Shown one piece after another: positions 1-7,319 of a stretch of DNA of 64,000 nucleotides (within the stretch, counting starts at the first letter, position 1; the number at the start of each line of letters is the position of its first letter). The translations under genes were made by a program, and so were the position numbers. The stretch comes from Streptomyces sp. R21 (GTDB taxonomy: Bacteria > Actinomycetota > Actinomycetes > Streptomycetales > Streptomycetaceae): NCBI RefSeq assembly GCF_041051975.1, contig NZ_CP163435.1:2604001-2668000 (forward strand), written 5' to 3'. The notes under the pieces are model-generated. The model was given only the letters and a program-made list of their open reading frames with translations. It ran no database searches and was not told the DNA's origin.

Positions 1-835
1 CGCCGCCGCGCACGGTCGTCGGACGCAGATCGGCGCCGATGCCCTCGTCGTCGCGCTGATGGGTGAAGAAGAAGTGCTTGCGACAGGTGTCGGGCCAGCC
101 GCCGTCCGCCTCGGTCCAGAACGCCTCGGTGTAGCCGCCGTACAGCGGAAGCAGTTCGTCGGGCGGGAGTTGGACCCCGCCCCAAGCCGTCGATGTCCAC
201 AGCGGCGCGCTCAGCCCGGCCTCCTGCGCCATCCGCTTCAGGGTGAGGAGATGGCCGGGCTGGTCGTACAGCTCGTTCTCGATCTGGATGGCGATGACCG
301 GGCCGCCGTGCGCCCGGTCGAGACCGCGCAGCTGCTCCGCGATGGCCCCGAACCAGTGGCGTACCGGCTCCAGATAGGCGGGATCGTCGGTGCGGGGCGT
401 GCGGGCGCGGGCGAGCAGCCAGTCGGGCAGGCCGCCGTTGCGTACTTCCGCGTGCGACCAGGGGCCGATGCGGGGGATGAAGTCGAGGCCGTGGCGGGCG
501 CAGAGTTCGGCGAAGCGCCGCAGATCGCGGTCGCCGTCGAAGCGGACCCGGCCCTCCACCTCCTCGTGGTGGATCCAGATGAGGTAACTCGCGACGGCCG
601 TCACCCCGCCCGCCTTCATCTTGAGCAGCTCCTCCTCCCACTCCCGGGCCGGGTAGCGGGAGTAGTGGAACTCCCCCGAGACCGGGAACCAGGGGCGGCC
701 GCCACGGGTGAGCCAGCGGCTGGTGACCTCGATCGGGTCGGGCACACCGGGGGCGTCGGCGAAGGGGAGGTGCCCGGTCAGCGGGGGTGCGGCGGGCGCG
801 GGCAGTTTCAGGCGGTGCGGGGACCGGGCGGACAT
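1..835 (-). CDS. Beta-galactosidase, GH35 family (C-terminus beyond window)
   Basis: About 278 N-terminal residues are visible on the minus strand; the rest lies before base 1. Seen: an (alpha/beta)8 catalytic start with a GEFHYSRYP stretch near residue 50, an IHHEE segment, RIGPW, and QIENE, whose NE pair carries the GH35 acid/base glutamate. The second catalytic glutamate should lie in the missing part. Known for the family: hydrolysis of terminal beta-galactosides. There is no signal peptide, so it is probably cytoplasmic. It follows the MFS gene by about 90 bases on the same strand, which suggests one operon for uptake and hydrolysis of a galactoside. The natural substrate cannot be read from sequence. 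Confidence 0.88.
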   Translation of the reverse strand, partial: MSARSPHRLKLPAPAAPPLTGHLPFADAPGVPDPIEVTSRWLTRGGRPWFPVSGEFHYSRYPAREWEEELLKMKAGGVTAVASYLIWIHHEEVEGRVRFDGDRDLRRFAELCARHGLDFIPRIGPWSHAEVRNGGLPDWLLARARTPRTDDPAYLEPVRHWFGAIAEQLRGLDRAHGGPVIAIQIENELYDQPGHLLTLKRMAQEAGLSAPLWTSTAWGGVQLPPDELLPLYGGYTEAFWTEADGGWPDTCRKHFFFTHQRDDEGIGADLRPTTVRGG

Positions 836-844
836 GCGGAGTCT

Positions 845-930
845 TCCCTTCGGTGGGGCGTACGCGGGCATTCTTCGACGGGGCCGTACGGAGGCGCTCT
901 TCAGCGGGGCTGTACGCAGTTGTGTTTCAG
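845..930. repeat. Three imperfect 25-26 bp direct repeats between MFS and GH35 genes
   Basis: Copies start near 849, 874 and 900, each matching TTCRNNGGGGCNGTACG, with a degenerate fourth start at 926 that runs into the MFS stop codon. They fill the whole MFS-GH35 intergenic space. The origin may be slippage duplication; a regulatory role is only inference. Confidence 0.55.
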
Positions 931-2123
931 CGGGACCGGGTGGCGCGGACGAGCCAGCGGGTGGCCGTCAGGCACAGCGCCGACAGGGCGCACAGCACGA
1001 GCGGGACCGTTCGGACTCCGGACCATTCGATGGCCCTGCCGAGCGCCGGTCCCGCCGCGACGCCGCCGGCCATGGACGCGGCGATGACGACCGCGCCCGC
1101 CCGGCGGGCCCGTGGGGCGGCCCGGTGCAGCCAGGGCAGCCCGGTCGGGAAGATCGGCGCGATGAACAGACCGACGCCGGCGTATGCGTACGGCGCGAGG
1201 CCCGGCACCGCGGCCAGCAGCAGGCAGGCGGTCATGCCCGCGCACGAGACGGTGATGATGGCCTGGGCGGAGAAGCGCAGCGCGATCGGGGCGACCAGGA
1301 AGCGGCCGACGGTCATCATCAGCCAGTAGACCGAGGTGGCGGTGGCGGCGACACCCGCGCCGTAGCCGACCGTCTCCAGGTGCGTGGGTTCCCAGCCGCC
1401 GACGCCCGCCTCGATGCCCACGTGCAGGACGTAGAGGGCGACGAACACGCCGAGCACCGAGCCGAGGCTGCGGCCGAGCACGGGCCTGCCATCCTCGGGC
1501 GCCGCGTCGGCCGGCTGCGGCGCCTTGTCCCGTACGCCCTTCAGGCACAGCAGCGACGGCAAGTTGGCGAGCGCGAAGCCGAGGAAGACGGCCGGGTAGT
1601 GCTCGGCGCCCACCGCCGCGATCAGGGCGGGACCGAGGATCGCGCCGACGCCGAAGTGCGCGTTGAGGATGTTCAGCATCGCGGCCGATCGGCGGCCGAA
1701 GCCGACGGCGAACAACTGGTTGAGGCCGTAGTCGATCCCGCCGAAACCGAGCCCCGCGAGCAGCGCCGCCGCCAGACCGGCGGGCCAGCAGGGCGCGAGC
1801 GCGAAGCCCGCCGCGCCGACGGCCATGAGCAGGTACGAGGCCCCGAGGATCCGCCGGTTGCCGAGACGCCCGTAGAGCCGGTCGAAGAGCAGCACACCGG
1901 CCACACCCCCGACGAAGTGTGCGCTCAGCCCGAGCCCCGCGGCCGACGGGGAGAGCCCGAACTCCTCGCGGAAGGCGGGGATCGCGGGGCCGTAGAGCGC
2001 CTGGAGCGCGCCGATGAGCACGAAGCCCACGCAGGACGCGACCACCGCGGCCGGGCTGAACACCGGCGCGTCCGGCGCCTCGCGCTCCGCCGTGACCTGC
2101 TGTGCGGTCGGTTGATCGGTCAC
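927..2123 (-). CDS. MFS transporter, probable sugar permease
   Basis: A 398-residue major facilitator with about 12 hydrophobic segments, beginning with FSPAAVVASCVGFVLIGALQ. The loop after helix 2 (FDRLYGRLGNRRILG) matches the MFS signature between helices 2 and 3. It acts in the cytoplasmic membrane. It precedes the GH35 beta-galactosidase on the same strand and is itself preceded by a strong palindromic operator, so the likely cargo is a galactoside or oligosaccharide. Streptomyces sugar loci more often use ABC importers. The substrate is inferred from context only, and an efflux role is not excluded. Confidence 0.85.
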   Translation of the reverse strand: MTDQPTAQQVTAEREAPDAPVFSPAAVVASCVGFVLIGALQALYGPAIPAFREEFGLSPSAAGLGLSAHFVGGVAGVLLFDRLYGRLGNRRILGASYLLMAVGAAGFALAPCWPAGLAAALLAGLGFGGIDYGLNQLFAVGFGRRSAAMLNILNAHFGVGAILGPALIAAVGAEHYPAVFLGFALANLPSLLCLKGVRDKAPQPADAAPEDGRPVLGRSLGSVLGVFVALYVLHVGIEAGVGGWEPTHLETVGYGAGVAATATSVYWLMMTVGRFLVAPIALRFSAQAIITVSCAGMTACLLLAAVPGLAPYAYAGVGLFIAPIFPTGLPWLHRAAPRARRAGAVVIAASMAGGVAAGPALGRAIEWSGVRTVPLVLCALSALCLTATRWLVRATRSR

Positions 2124-2190
2124 GCGGTCTCCAGGTGAGGAGAAGGGGACGGTGATTCCCGGACTGACTCCCGGGCTGATCCCTGGACGC

Positions 2191-2216
2191 CGATGATGTT
2201 ACCGGTAACATAATCG
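2191..2216. promoter_or_regulatory. LacI-type operator palindrome upstream of MFS-GH35 operon
   Basis: The core ATGTTACCGGTAACAT (2196-2211) is a perfect 16-bp palindrome. The dyad extends to 26 bp with one mismatched pair (2195/2212). It lies 70-95 bases upstream of the MFS start, in the promoter region. A central CCGG or CG dyad is typical of LacI/GalR operators. No lacI gene is adjacent inside the window. Confidence 0.75.
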
Positions 2217-2302
2217 GCGTCAAGATCCCCTGCAGGCCTGTGGGCGGCGCGAGTTGGGGCGGCGGGCGGGAATCGGGCGGCGCGCGCAGCGGAGACCGGG
2301 AA

Positions 2303-2353
2303 GCCGGGAGTCGACCGGCAGGCCCTCTTTCGCGAGGGCGGTCGACTCCCGGC
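2303..2353. terminator. Strong hairpin terminator after the NPP1 gene
   Basis: A perfect 15-bp inverted repeat (2303-2317 with 2339-2353) encloses an inner CCCTC/GAGGG hairpin. It lies just downstream of the minus-strand NPP1 stop. As usual in Streptomyces there is no long U-tract. Confidence 0.75.
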
Positions 2354-2365
2354 CCGACTCGTCCG

Positions 2366-3142
2366 TCAGGCGTACGGGTCGAACGTGATGTCGCTCGGCT
2401 TGGCCTTGTTCAGGTGGTCGCCGAACTTCGAGTCCTGGAGCGGGAAGTTCGCACTCCCCCAGTCGGAGGCGTTCATGATGTTCCGCAGGTTGGACGCCAT
2501 GTTGTCCCAGGTGAGCAGGTTCTCCTGGTGCCAGGCGCCGGTGTCGTTCTCCGGGGTCTCGCCCCACTTGGCGAACCGGAAGGCGTGGGTGCTCGCTCCG
2601 TCCTTGTGGTAGACGGCCTCGACGCGCTGCCCGCTCATCGGGACGTCGGCGATCGGGTGGGTGCTGAAGCCGCCGTGTGCGGAGGCCGACAGGTAGGACG
2701 GCGTGTCCGCGCCCTGCTTGACCCAGACGACCATGCACTCCCAGTCGTGCCGGTGGCCGATGCCGGGCGAGGCCTCGTCCTTCTCGAAGTAGCTGGCGTA
2801 GACGATCCCGCACCAGCCGTTGTTGCATTTGGCCCGCGAGTAGGTGTTCCCATGGCCGAGGTGTCCGCTGCGGCACTCGCCGGTGACCGAACCGGTCGGC
2901 TTGAGGCCGCCGTTGAGGTTGCCGCTCGGGTCGATGGCGGCGGCCGGGTAGCAGCTGTCCGAGTCGTAGTCGTAGACCGGCTCGAAGTTCTTCTGGAACG
3001 CGGTCGCGTTCTCGGGCAGGTTCTGCAGGACGCCCGCGGAGGCGCTGCCCGACAGGGCGACGGTCAGGGCGCTGACGCTGCCGGCGACGGCGGCGACCCT
3101 CGCGAGGCGGAGGATCCTTCTGCTGCTGACTGCTCGGGTCAT
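2366..3142 (-). CDS. Secreted NPP1 / Nep1-like (NLP) necrosis-inducing family protein
   Basis: 258 residues from the ATG at 3142, chosen because GGAG lies six bases upstream and a Sec signal peptide follows at once (RR-rich n-region, then VAAVAGSVSALTVALSGSASA). The mature protein carries GHRHDWE, the signature heptapeptide that binds the metal ion in NLPs, then VVWV and a conserved HGGFSTHP stretch. Known for the family: cytolysins that permeabilise plant membranes by binding sphingolipids, although many bacterial members are untested. A longer upstream start would add about 33 residues before the signal peptide and is unlikely. It is monocistronic, bounded by hairpins on both sides. Confidence 0.9.
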   Translation of the reverse strand: MTRAVSSRRILRLARVAAVAGSVSALTVALSGSASAGVLQNLPENATAFQKNFEPVYDYDSDSCYPAAAIDPSGNLNGGLKPTGSVTGECRSGHLGHGNTYSRAKCNNGWCGIVYASYFEKDEASPGIGHRHDWECMVVWVKQGADTPSYLSASAHGGFSTHPIADVPMSGQRVEAVYHKDGASTHAFRFAKWGETPENDTGAWHQENLLTWDNMASNLRNIMNASDWGSANFPLQDSKFGDHLNKAKPSDITFDPYA

Positions 3143-3271
3143 GGGGGGCTCCAGTCGACGGTCCACTCGTTCCGGACATGACATCCGGGTGCGGGACCGA
3201 GACTGGCAAGCCGAGCGTTCGGTGGAAGGGCTTTCTGCCAAACTCGCGGCGGCCTTTCACCGAACTGATCA

Positions 3272-3299
3272 ACGCCCGCCGGATAAGTCCGGCGGGCGT
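3272..3299. terminator. Hairpin terminator of the SnoaL-like gene
   Basis: A perfect 12-bp stem, ACGCCCGCCGGA with its complement, has a TAAG loop. It sits between two minus-strand genes, directly after the SnoaL-like stop. Confidence 0.75.
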
Positions 3300-3331
3300 C
3301 GGCATCAGATCATCGGGGCGGCCGTCTCAGC

Positions 3332-3670
3332 TCACACCCCGCCGCCGAAGAAGACCTGCACCTCGCGGATGAGCCCCTCCCGGACCGTGATCGCCTCGAC
3401 GTTGCGGTAGCGGTCGCCCGTCATGAGCTCGTACTCGTAGTAGACGAGGACGAGTTCCCGGTCCACGGGGGTGACGTGCAGCAACCGCTGCTCCTTGAAG
3501 CGGTCCGCCGTCGGGAAGCACCGCTCGAAGAAGGCGGCCTTGTCGATGTGGTCGTCCCGCGGGCTGGTGAACGTGAAGTCGTCCGCGTAGAGCGGGAGGG
3601 CCGCATCGCGGTCCTGCGACCTGTAGTGGCGAAACGCCGCCTCGACGACGCTGGTCGGGCTGTCCATCAT
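3332..3670 (-). CDS. SnoaL-like / NTF2-fold protein
   Basis: 112 residues. The start at 3670 follows GAGGAG by six bases; a second ATG comes directly after it. The order is an N-terminal helix (VVEAAFRHYRSQDRDAALPLYADDFTFTSP), a central helix (KAAFFERCFPTADRF), then curved strands ending in EVQVFFGGGV. This is the cone-shaped NTF2 fold of the SnoaL/ketosteroid-isomerase superfamily. Members are enzymes, often isomerases or cyclases, or non-catalytic ligand binders. Nothing here fixes the substrate, and no biosynthetic neighbours suggest one. Confidence 0.75.
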   Translation of the reverse strand: MMDSPTSVVEAAFRHYRSQDRDAALPLYADDFTFTSPRDDHIDKAAFFERCFPTADRFKEQRLLHVTPVDRELVLVYYEYELMTGDRYRNVEAITVREGLIREVQVFFGGGV

Positions 3671-3810
3671 GCTGATCTCCTCGGCCGGACGACTGGTCCC
3701 CCGTGCCCCCGGCCCCCCACCATAGGACCCGGACCCCGTCTCCTCGGGCACATCACCTCCCCATCCGACACGGGGGCCATTCCCGGCCCGCACGTCTACC
3801 CTGAGGTCGT

Positions 3811-6108
3811 ATGAAGGGGGCTTCGGACAGCGGCGCGTCCGGTGAACTGCCGGACTCCGGCGGGTCGTTCGGGCCGCTCGTCGTCGCCGGACAGCTGCCC
3901 GTCTTCCTGCGGGCGGCGCAGGTGGAGCTGCCCGAGGAGAGCCCCGATCCGGTCCTGCTGCCCACGATCACACTGCTGGAACGCGCGGCGTCCCGCGGCG
4001 CCGATCCGGACCAGCTGCCCCTGCCGCAGGGACAGCTCCTCGCCGGGCAGTACCGGCTGATCCGGCCGCTCGGCTACGGCGGCATGGGCGAGGTCCATCT
4101 CGCGCTCGACACCAAGGTCGACAACCGCGAGGTGGCCGTCAAGATCCTGCATCCGGACCAGGCGGCGGCCGCGGCGGGCGCGCTGGCCCGGGAGCGGCGG
4201 GCCCTGGTGGATCTCGGCCACGACGACATCATCCGTGTCTTCAACTACGGGCACCATCCCGAGGTCGGGGACTTCCTCGTGCTGCAGTACGTCGACGGGC
4301 TCACCCTGGAGGAGGTGCGGGCCCGGGCCCGGATGAACCCGGACGAGTTCGGCGGCGGCCGTTTCCACGAGTTCGTGCTCGCCTACGGAGTGCGCATCCT
4401 CTCCGCTCTCGGGTATCTGCACACCCATCGGCCCGGCAAGGTCTACGGCGACCTGAAGCCGGACAACGTCATGCACGACGGCACCACGACGAAGATCATC
4501 GATGTGGGGAGCGTCCGGCCCGCCGGTCTCCCCGGTCACACCACGGAGGGGTTCCGCGCCCCGACCGTCGGCCCGCACGGCGAATCCGCCGGCCAGGACG
4601 ACCTGTTCAGCCTGGGCGAGACGCTGCGGCGGCTGAGCGGTCTCGGGCAGTCGCCGGAGGATCTCGCGGAGTGGGGCTCCCTGGACGTGCTCGGCCGGCT
4701 CGACACCCCGGACGGGTTCCCGGAGGCCCTCCGGATGACGGCACCCGCGCCCCGCGGGCTCGGGCTCGTCTCCCTGGCGCGAGTGCTGCACCGTGCGACC
4801 CGGAGCAGACGGGCGGAGCGGTTCGCCTCCGCCGTCGAGATGGAGGAGCAACTGCTGGGTGTCTTCCGGGAGTTGCGCTCGCTGCGGACGGGCACCGAGA
4901 CCTTCGAGCCGTCGCCGCTCTTCCTCCAGTCGTCGTACGCCCTCGACGGCGCCCTCGGGTCCGCGCCGCCCCTGGCGCAGTGGGCGGCGCCGGACACCCC
5001 GGCGGCCTACGCAGCGCCGTCGGCCGCCGACGTCGCGCAGCGGCTGCCCGTCCCGCGGCCCGATCCCTGCGACGACCACCACGCCCAGTTGAGCAGGCTG
5101 GCCGACGCCGCTCCGGAGGCGCTGCTCCAGCACACCGGGGACTGGCGGGACTCACCGGAGGTCCATCTGCTGCGCTGCCGCCTGCGGTTGAGGGTTCCCG
5201 GCGGCCAGACCGAGGCAGCCGAGCGTGAACTGCGGTCCGCCGAGGCGCTGATCGGGCCGGAGCGCGCCCCGTACGACTGGCGGCTCGACTGGCACCGCGG
5301 GCTGCTCGCGCTCGCCCGGAACCAAGTCGGCGCGGCGCGCGGGCACTTCGACCGGGTGTACGCGGCGATCCCGGGCGAGTACGCGCCGAAGCTCGCGCTC
5401 GGTCACTGCGCCGAGCGCCTGGGCCGGTGGCACGAGGCGCTGACGTTCTACGAGGCGGTGCGGCTGCGCAACCCGTCGCTGGGCAGCGCCGCCTTCGGCG
5501 CGGCGCGGGCCCACCTCGCGCTGGGCGGCGAGCGGGCGCGGGACGACGCCGTACGGGCGCTGGACGCGGTGCCGCAGCACTCACGGCACCGGACCGCCGC
5601 GCGAACGGCCGCCGTACGCATCGGAGTCGAGCATGTGCGGCCCGCCGAGCGCCCCGACGAGACGGCCGAGCGGCTGCGCGAGGTGCTGGAGCGGCTGGCC
5701 CGGCTCTTCCACGCGCACGGGCTGACGGACGAGGAGGCCAGGGCACGGATGACGGCGGAGGTGTGGGAGGCCGCGCAGGGCGCGCTCGCGCGGGGTGCCC
5801 TCGACGCGCCGGGACTGGCCGCGCTGGCGGCGGGCGCCGACGTACGCCTCGGTCTGCCGCCCGACGAACCCGGCCTCCGCAAGGACCTGTCCCGGCTCTA
5901 CCTCTCCCTGGCCCACCAGGCCGCCCGGTCCGCCGACCCCGAGGACGCGGCCGTCGCCGAGACCCTGCTCGACCGCGCCTACGAGGTCCGACCGCTGGCC
6001 TTCCGACACCACAGGGGCAGCCCATGGCTCGGGAAGAGAGTGACGAACTGGCTCCGGACGATGGCCCGTCCGGCGCCGCCCGGGAGCGCGCGGACGGCCC
6101 GCGAGTGA
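3811..6108 (+). CDS. pknG: PknG-type serine/threonine kinase with C-terminal TPR domain
   Basis: 765 residues. The kinase domain spans about residues 75-350: glycine loop GYGGMGEV (88-95), catalytic lysine in VAVK (K111), YGDLKPDNVM (D214) and IIDVGSV (D231). The latter two resemble the variant DLKPEN and DLG motifs of mycobacterial PknG rather than HRD and DFG. GFRAP stands where PknG has GFQAPE. The C-terminal part (from about 440) reads like the PknG TPR region, including WRLDWHRGLL, IPGEYAPKLALG and SAAFGAARA. The N-terminus has no cysteines, so the rubredoxin domain of mycobacterial PknG is absent. PknG classically phosphorylates GarA/OdhI to control 2-oxoglutarate use. It is co-transcribed with the next two genes. 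Confidence 0.9.
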   Translation: MKGASDSGASGELPDSGGSFGPLVVAGQLPVFLRAAQVELPEESPDPVLLPTITLLERAASRGADPDQLPLPQGQLLAGQYRLIRPLGYGGMGEVHLALDTKVDNREVAVKILHPDQAAAAAGALARERRALVDLGHDDIIRVFNYGHHPEVGDFLVLQYVDGLTLEEVRARARMNPDEFGGGRFHEFVLAYGVRILSALGYLHTHRPGKVYGDLKPDNVMHDGTTTKIIDVGSVRPAGLPGHTTEGFRAPTVGPHGESAGQDDLFSLGETLRRLSGLGQSPEDLAEWGSLDVLGRLDTPDGFPEALRMTAPAPRGLGLVSLARVLHRATRSRRAERFASAVEMEEQLLGVFRELRSLRTGTETFEPSPLFLQSSYALDGALGSAPPLAQWAAPDTPAAYAAPSAADVAQRLPVPRPDPCDDHHAQLSRLADAAPEALLQHTGDWRDSPEVHLLRCRLRLRVPGGQTEAAERELRSAEALIGPERAPYDWRLDWHRGLLALARNQVGAARGHFDRVYAAIPGEYAPKLALGHCAERLGRWHEALTFYEAVRLRNPSLGSAAFGAARAHLALGGERARDDAVRALDAVPQHSRHRTAARTAAVRIGVEHVRPAERPDETAERLREVLERLARLFHAHGLTDEEARARMTAEVWEAAQGALARGALDAPGLAALAAGADVRLGLPPDEPGLRKDLSRLYLSLAHQAARSADPEDAAVAETLLDRAYEVRPLAFRHHRGSPWLGKRVTNWLRTMARPAPPGSARTARE

Positions 6109-7319
6109 GCCGCGGCAGGAGGCCGAAGGGCGTGGGTGCCGTCGAACGACCGCCCGTGCGACTGCTGCGCGGCGCGCGGGCCGTCGGCGCCGTGACCGCC
6201 GAACTCGCCCGCCGTGTCCGGCGCTACGCGTGGCCGTCGGCGGCGGGCGGCCGCAACCGCGGATATCTGCGGGACCGGCTCGTCGCGCTGCCGTTGCTCG
6301 CCGTCGTGGCCTTCGGGGCGTTCGGCTGGGCCTACGCGGGTGTGCGGGGCGACTCGGCGTATGTGCGGGACCGGCTGGCGCCCGCGCTGGTCGGTCTCGC
6401 GCATACCAGGGCCTCGCTGTTCATCGCGCAGGGCGAGGCCGAGGAGAGCCTCGGCGAGGGCCGGGCGGCGGAACTCGGCGGGCTCAGCGAGCGGTACCGG
6501 ACCCGGGTGGCGCGGGCGACCCAGAGTCTGAACCAGGTGACGCGCAGCGGGGCGCTGACCGTGGCCGAGGAGCAGGAGCTGCGTGTCGTGTCCGCGCTGG
6601 TCGTGGACTACACGGGCTGGATCGGCCGGGCGCAGGGGGACGCGACCGATCCGGTCCTGCGGGACGCCGAGCTGACGTACGCGCGCAGCATGCTCTGCTC
6701 GGCCCCGGTCGCCGCCGCGCACCAGGGTGACCGCTACCGGCCGTGCCCGCCGTCGACCGGCTCGGGCGCGACCTCGATCGTGGACCGGGTGTCCGGCCTG
6801 GAGCGGCGGCTGCGCGAACGGCTCGTGGACCGGGCCGGCTGGGGCGGCGGGGTGATCGCCGCCGCCGTCGTCTCCGGGCTCGCCCTCGTGCTGCTCGCTG
6901 TCGGGCTCTGGCGGACCGTGTCGTTCCTGCGTCGCCGGTTCCGGATCCGGCTGAGTGTTCCGCTGGTGGCCGCCGCCCTGCCGCTGCTCGCCGTACCGCT
7001 GCTGACCGCCGACGCGCTGCTCGCCCAGCACGCCCAGGCGGCGGCCGTCCCCGTGGCGCACGCGCTCGCGGAGCGGACCTCGCCCGAGACGGAGACGGTC
7101 GCCGAGGAGCGCCCCTTCGACGGCCCGGATCCGCGGTCGATCGCGGTCCTGGACGCCCGGTTCGACGACGGTCTCACCGACGGGCGGCTCGCCTTCCTGG
7201 ACGGGGCCGCTGCCTTCGTGTTCCCCGCGGGCCTGGTCGGCGCGGGTCTCATCGGGGGCGCCCTGCACGCCTACCGCCGCGAATACCTCGTGGTGACCCG
7301 CGCGGGAGCCGCCGTATGA
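6024..7319 (+). CDS. Four-helix membrane protein of the PknG locus (GlnX-like position)
   Basis: 431 residues from ATG 6024, with AGGGG about six bases upstream and overlapping the kinase end. A GTG at 6105 that overlaps the kinase stop is the alternative start. Four membrane helices are visible: LVALPLLAVVAFGAFGWAYA, then WGGGVIAAAVVSGLALVLLA, IRLSVPLVAAALPLLAVPLL and AFVFPAGLVGAGLIGGAL. Between helices 1 and 2 lies an extracytoplasmic helical domain of about 150 residues. Position and topology match GlnX, the protein thought to relay ligand binding by GlnH to PknG in mycobacteria and corynebacteria. I see no enzymatic motif. The GlnX label rests on context and topology, not on residue similarity that I could verify. 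Confidence 0.75.
   Translation: MAREESDELAPDDGPSGAARERADGPRVSRGRRPKGVGAVERPPVRLLRGARAVGAVTAELARRVRRYAWPSAAGGRNRGYLRDRLVALPLLAVVAFGAFGWAYAGVRGDSAYVRDRLAPALVGLAHTRASLFIAQGEAEESLGEGRAAELGGLSERYRTRVARATQSLNQVTRSGALTVAEEQELRVVSALVVDYTGWIGRAQGDATDPVLRDAELTYARSMLCSAPVAAAHQGDRYRPCPPSTGSGATSIVDRVSGLERRLRERLVDRAGWGGGVIAAAVVSGLALVLLAVGLWRTVSFLRRRFRIRLSVPLVAAALPLLAVPLLTADALLAQHAQAAAVPVAHALAERTSPETETVAEERPFDGPDPRSIAVLDARFDDGLTDGRLAFLDGAAAFVFPAGLVGAGLIGGALHAYRREYLVVTRAGAAV

Noticed and set aside
6105..7319. GTG 6105 as start of the PknG-locus membrane protein
   Set aside because: It overlaps the kinase stop neatly but has no purine-rich site; ATG 6024 has AGGGG upstream. Kept as an alternative, not excluded.
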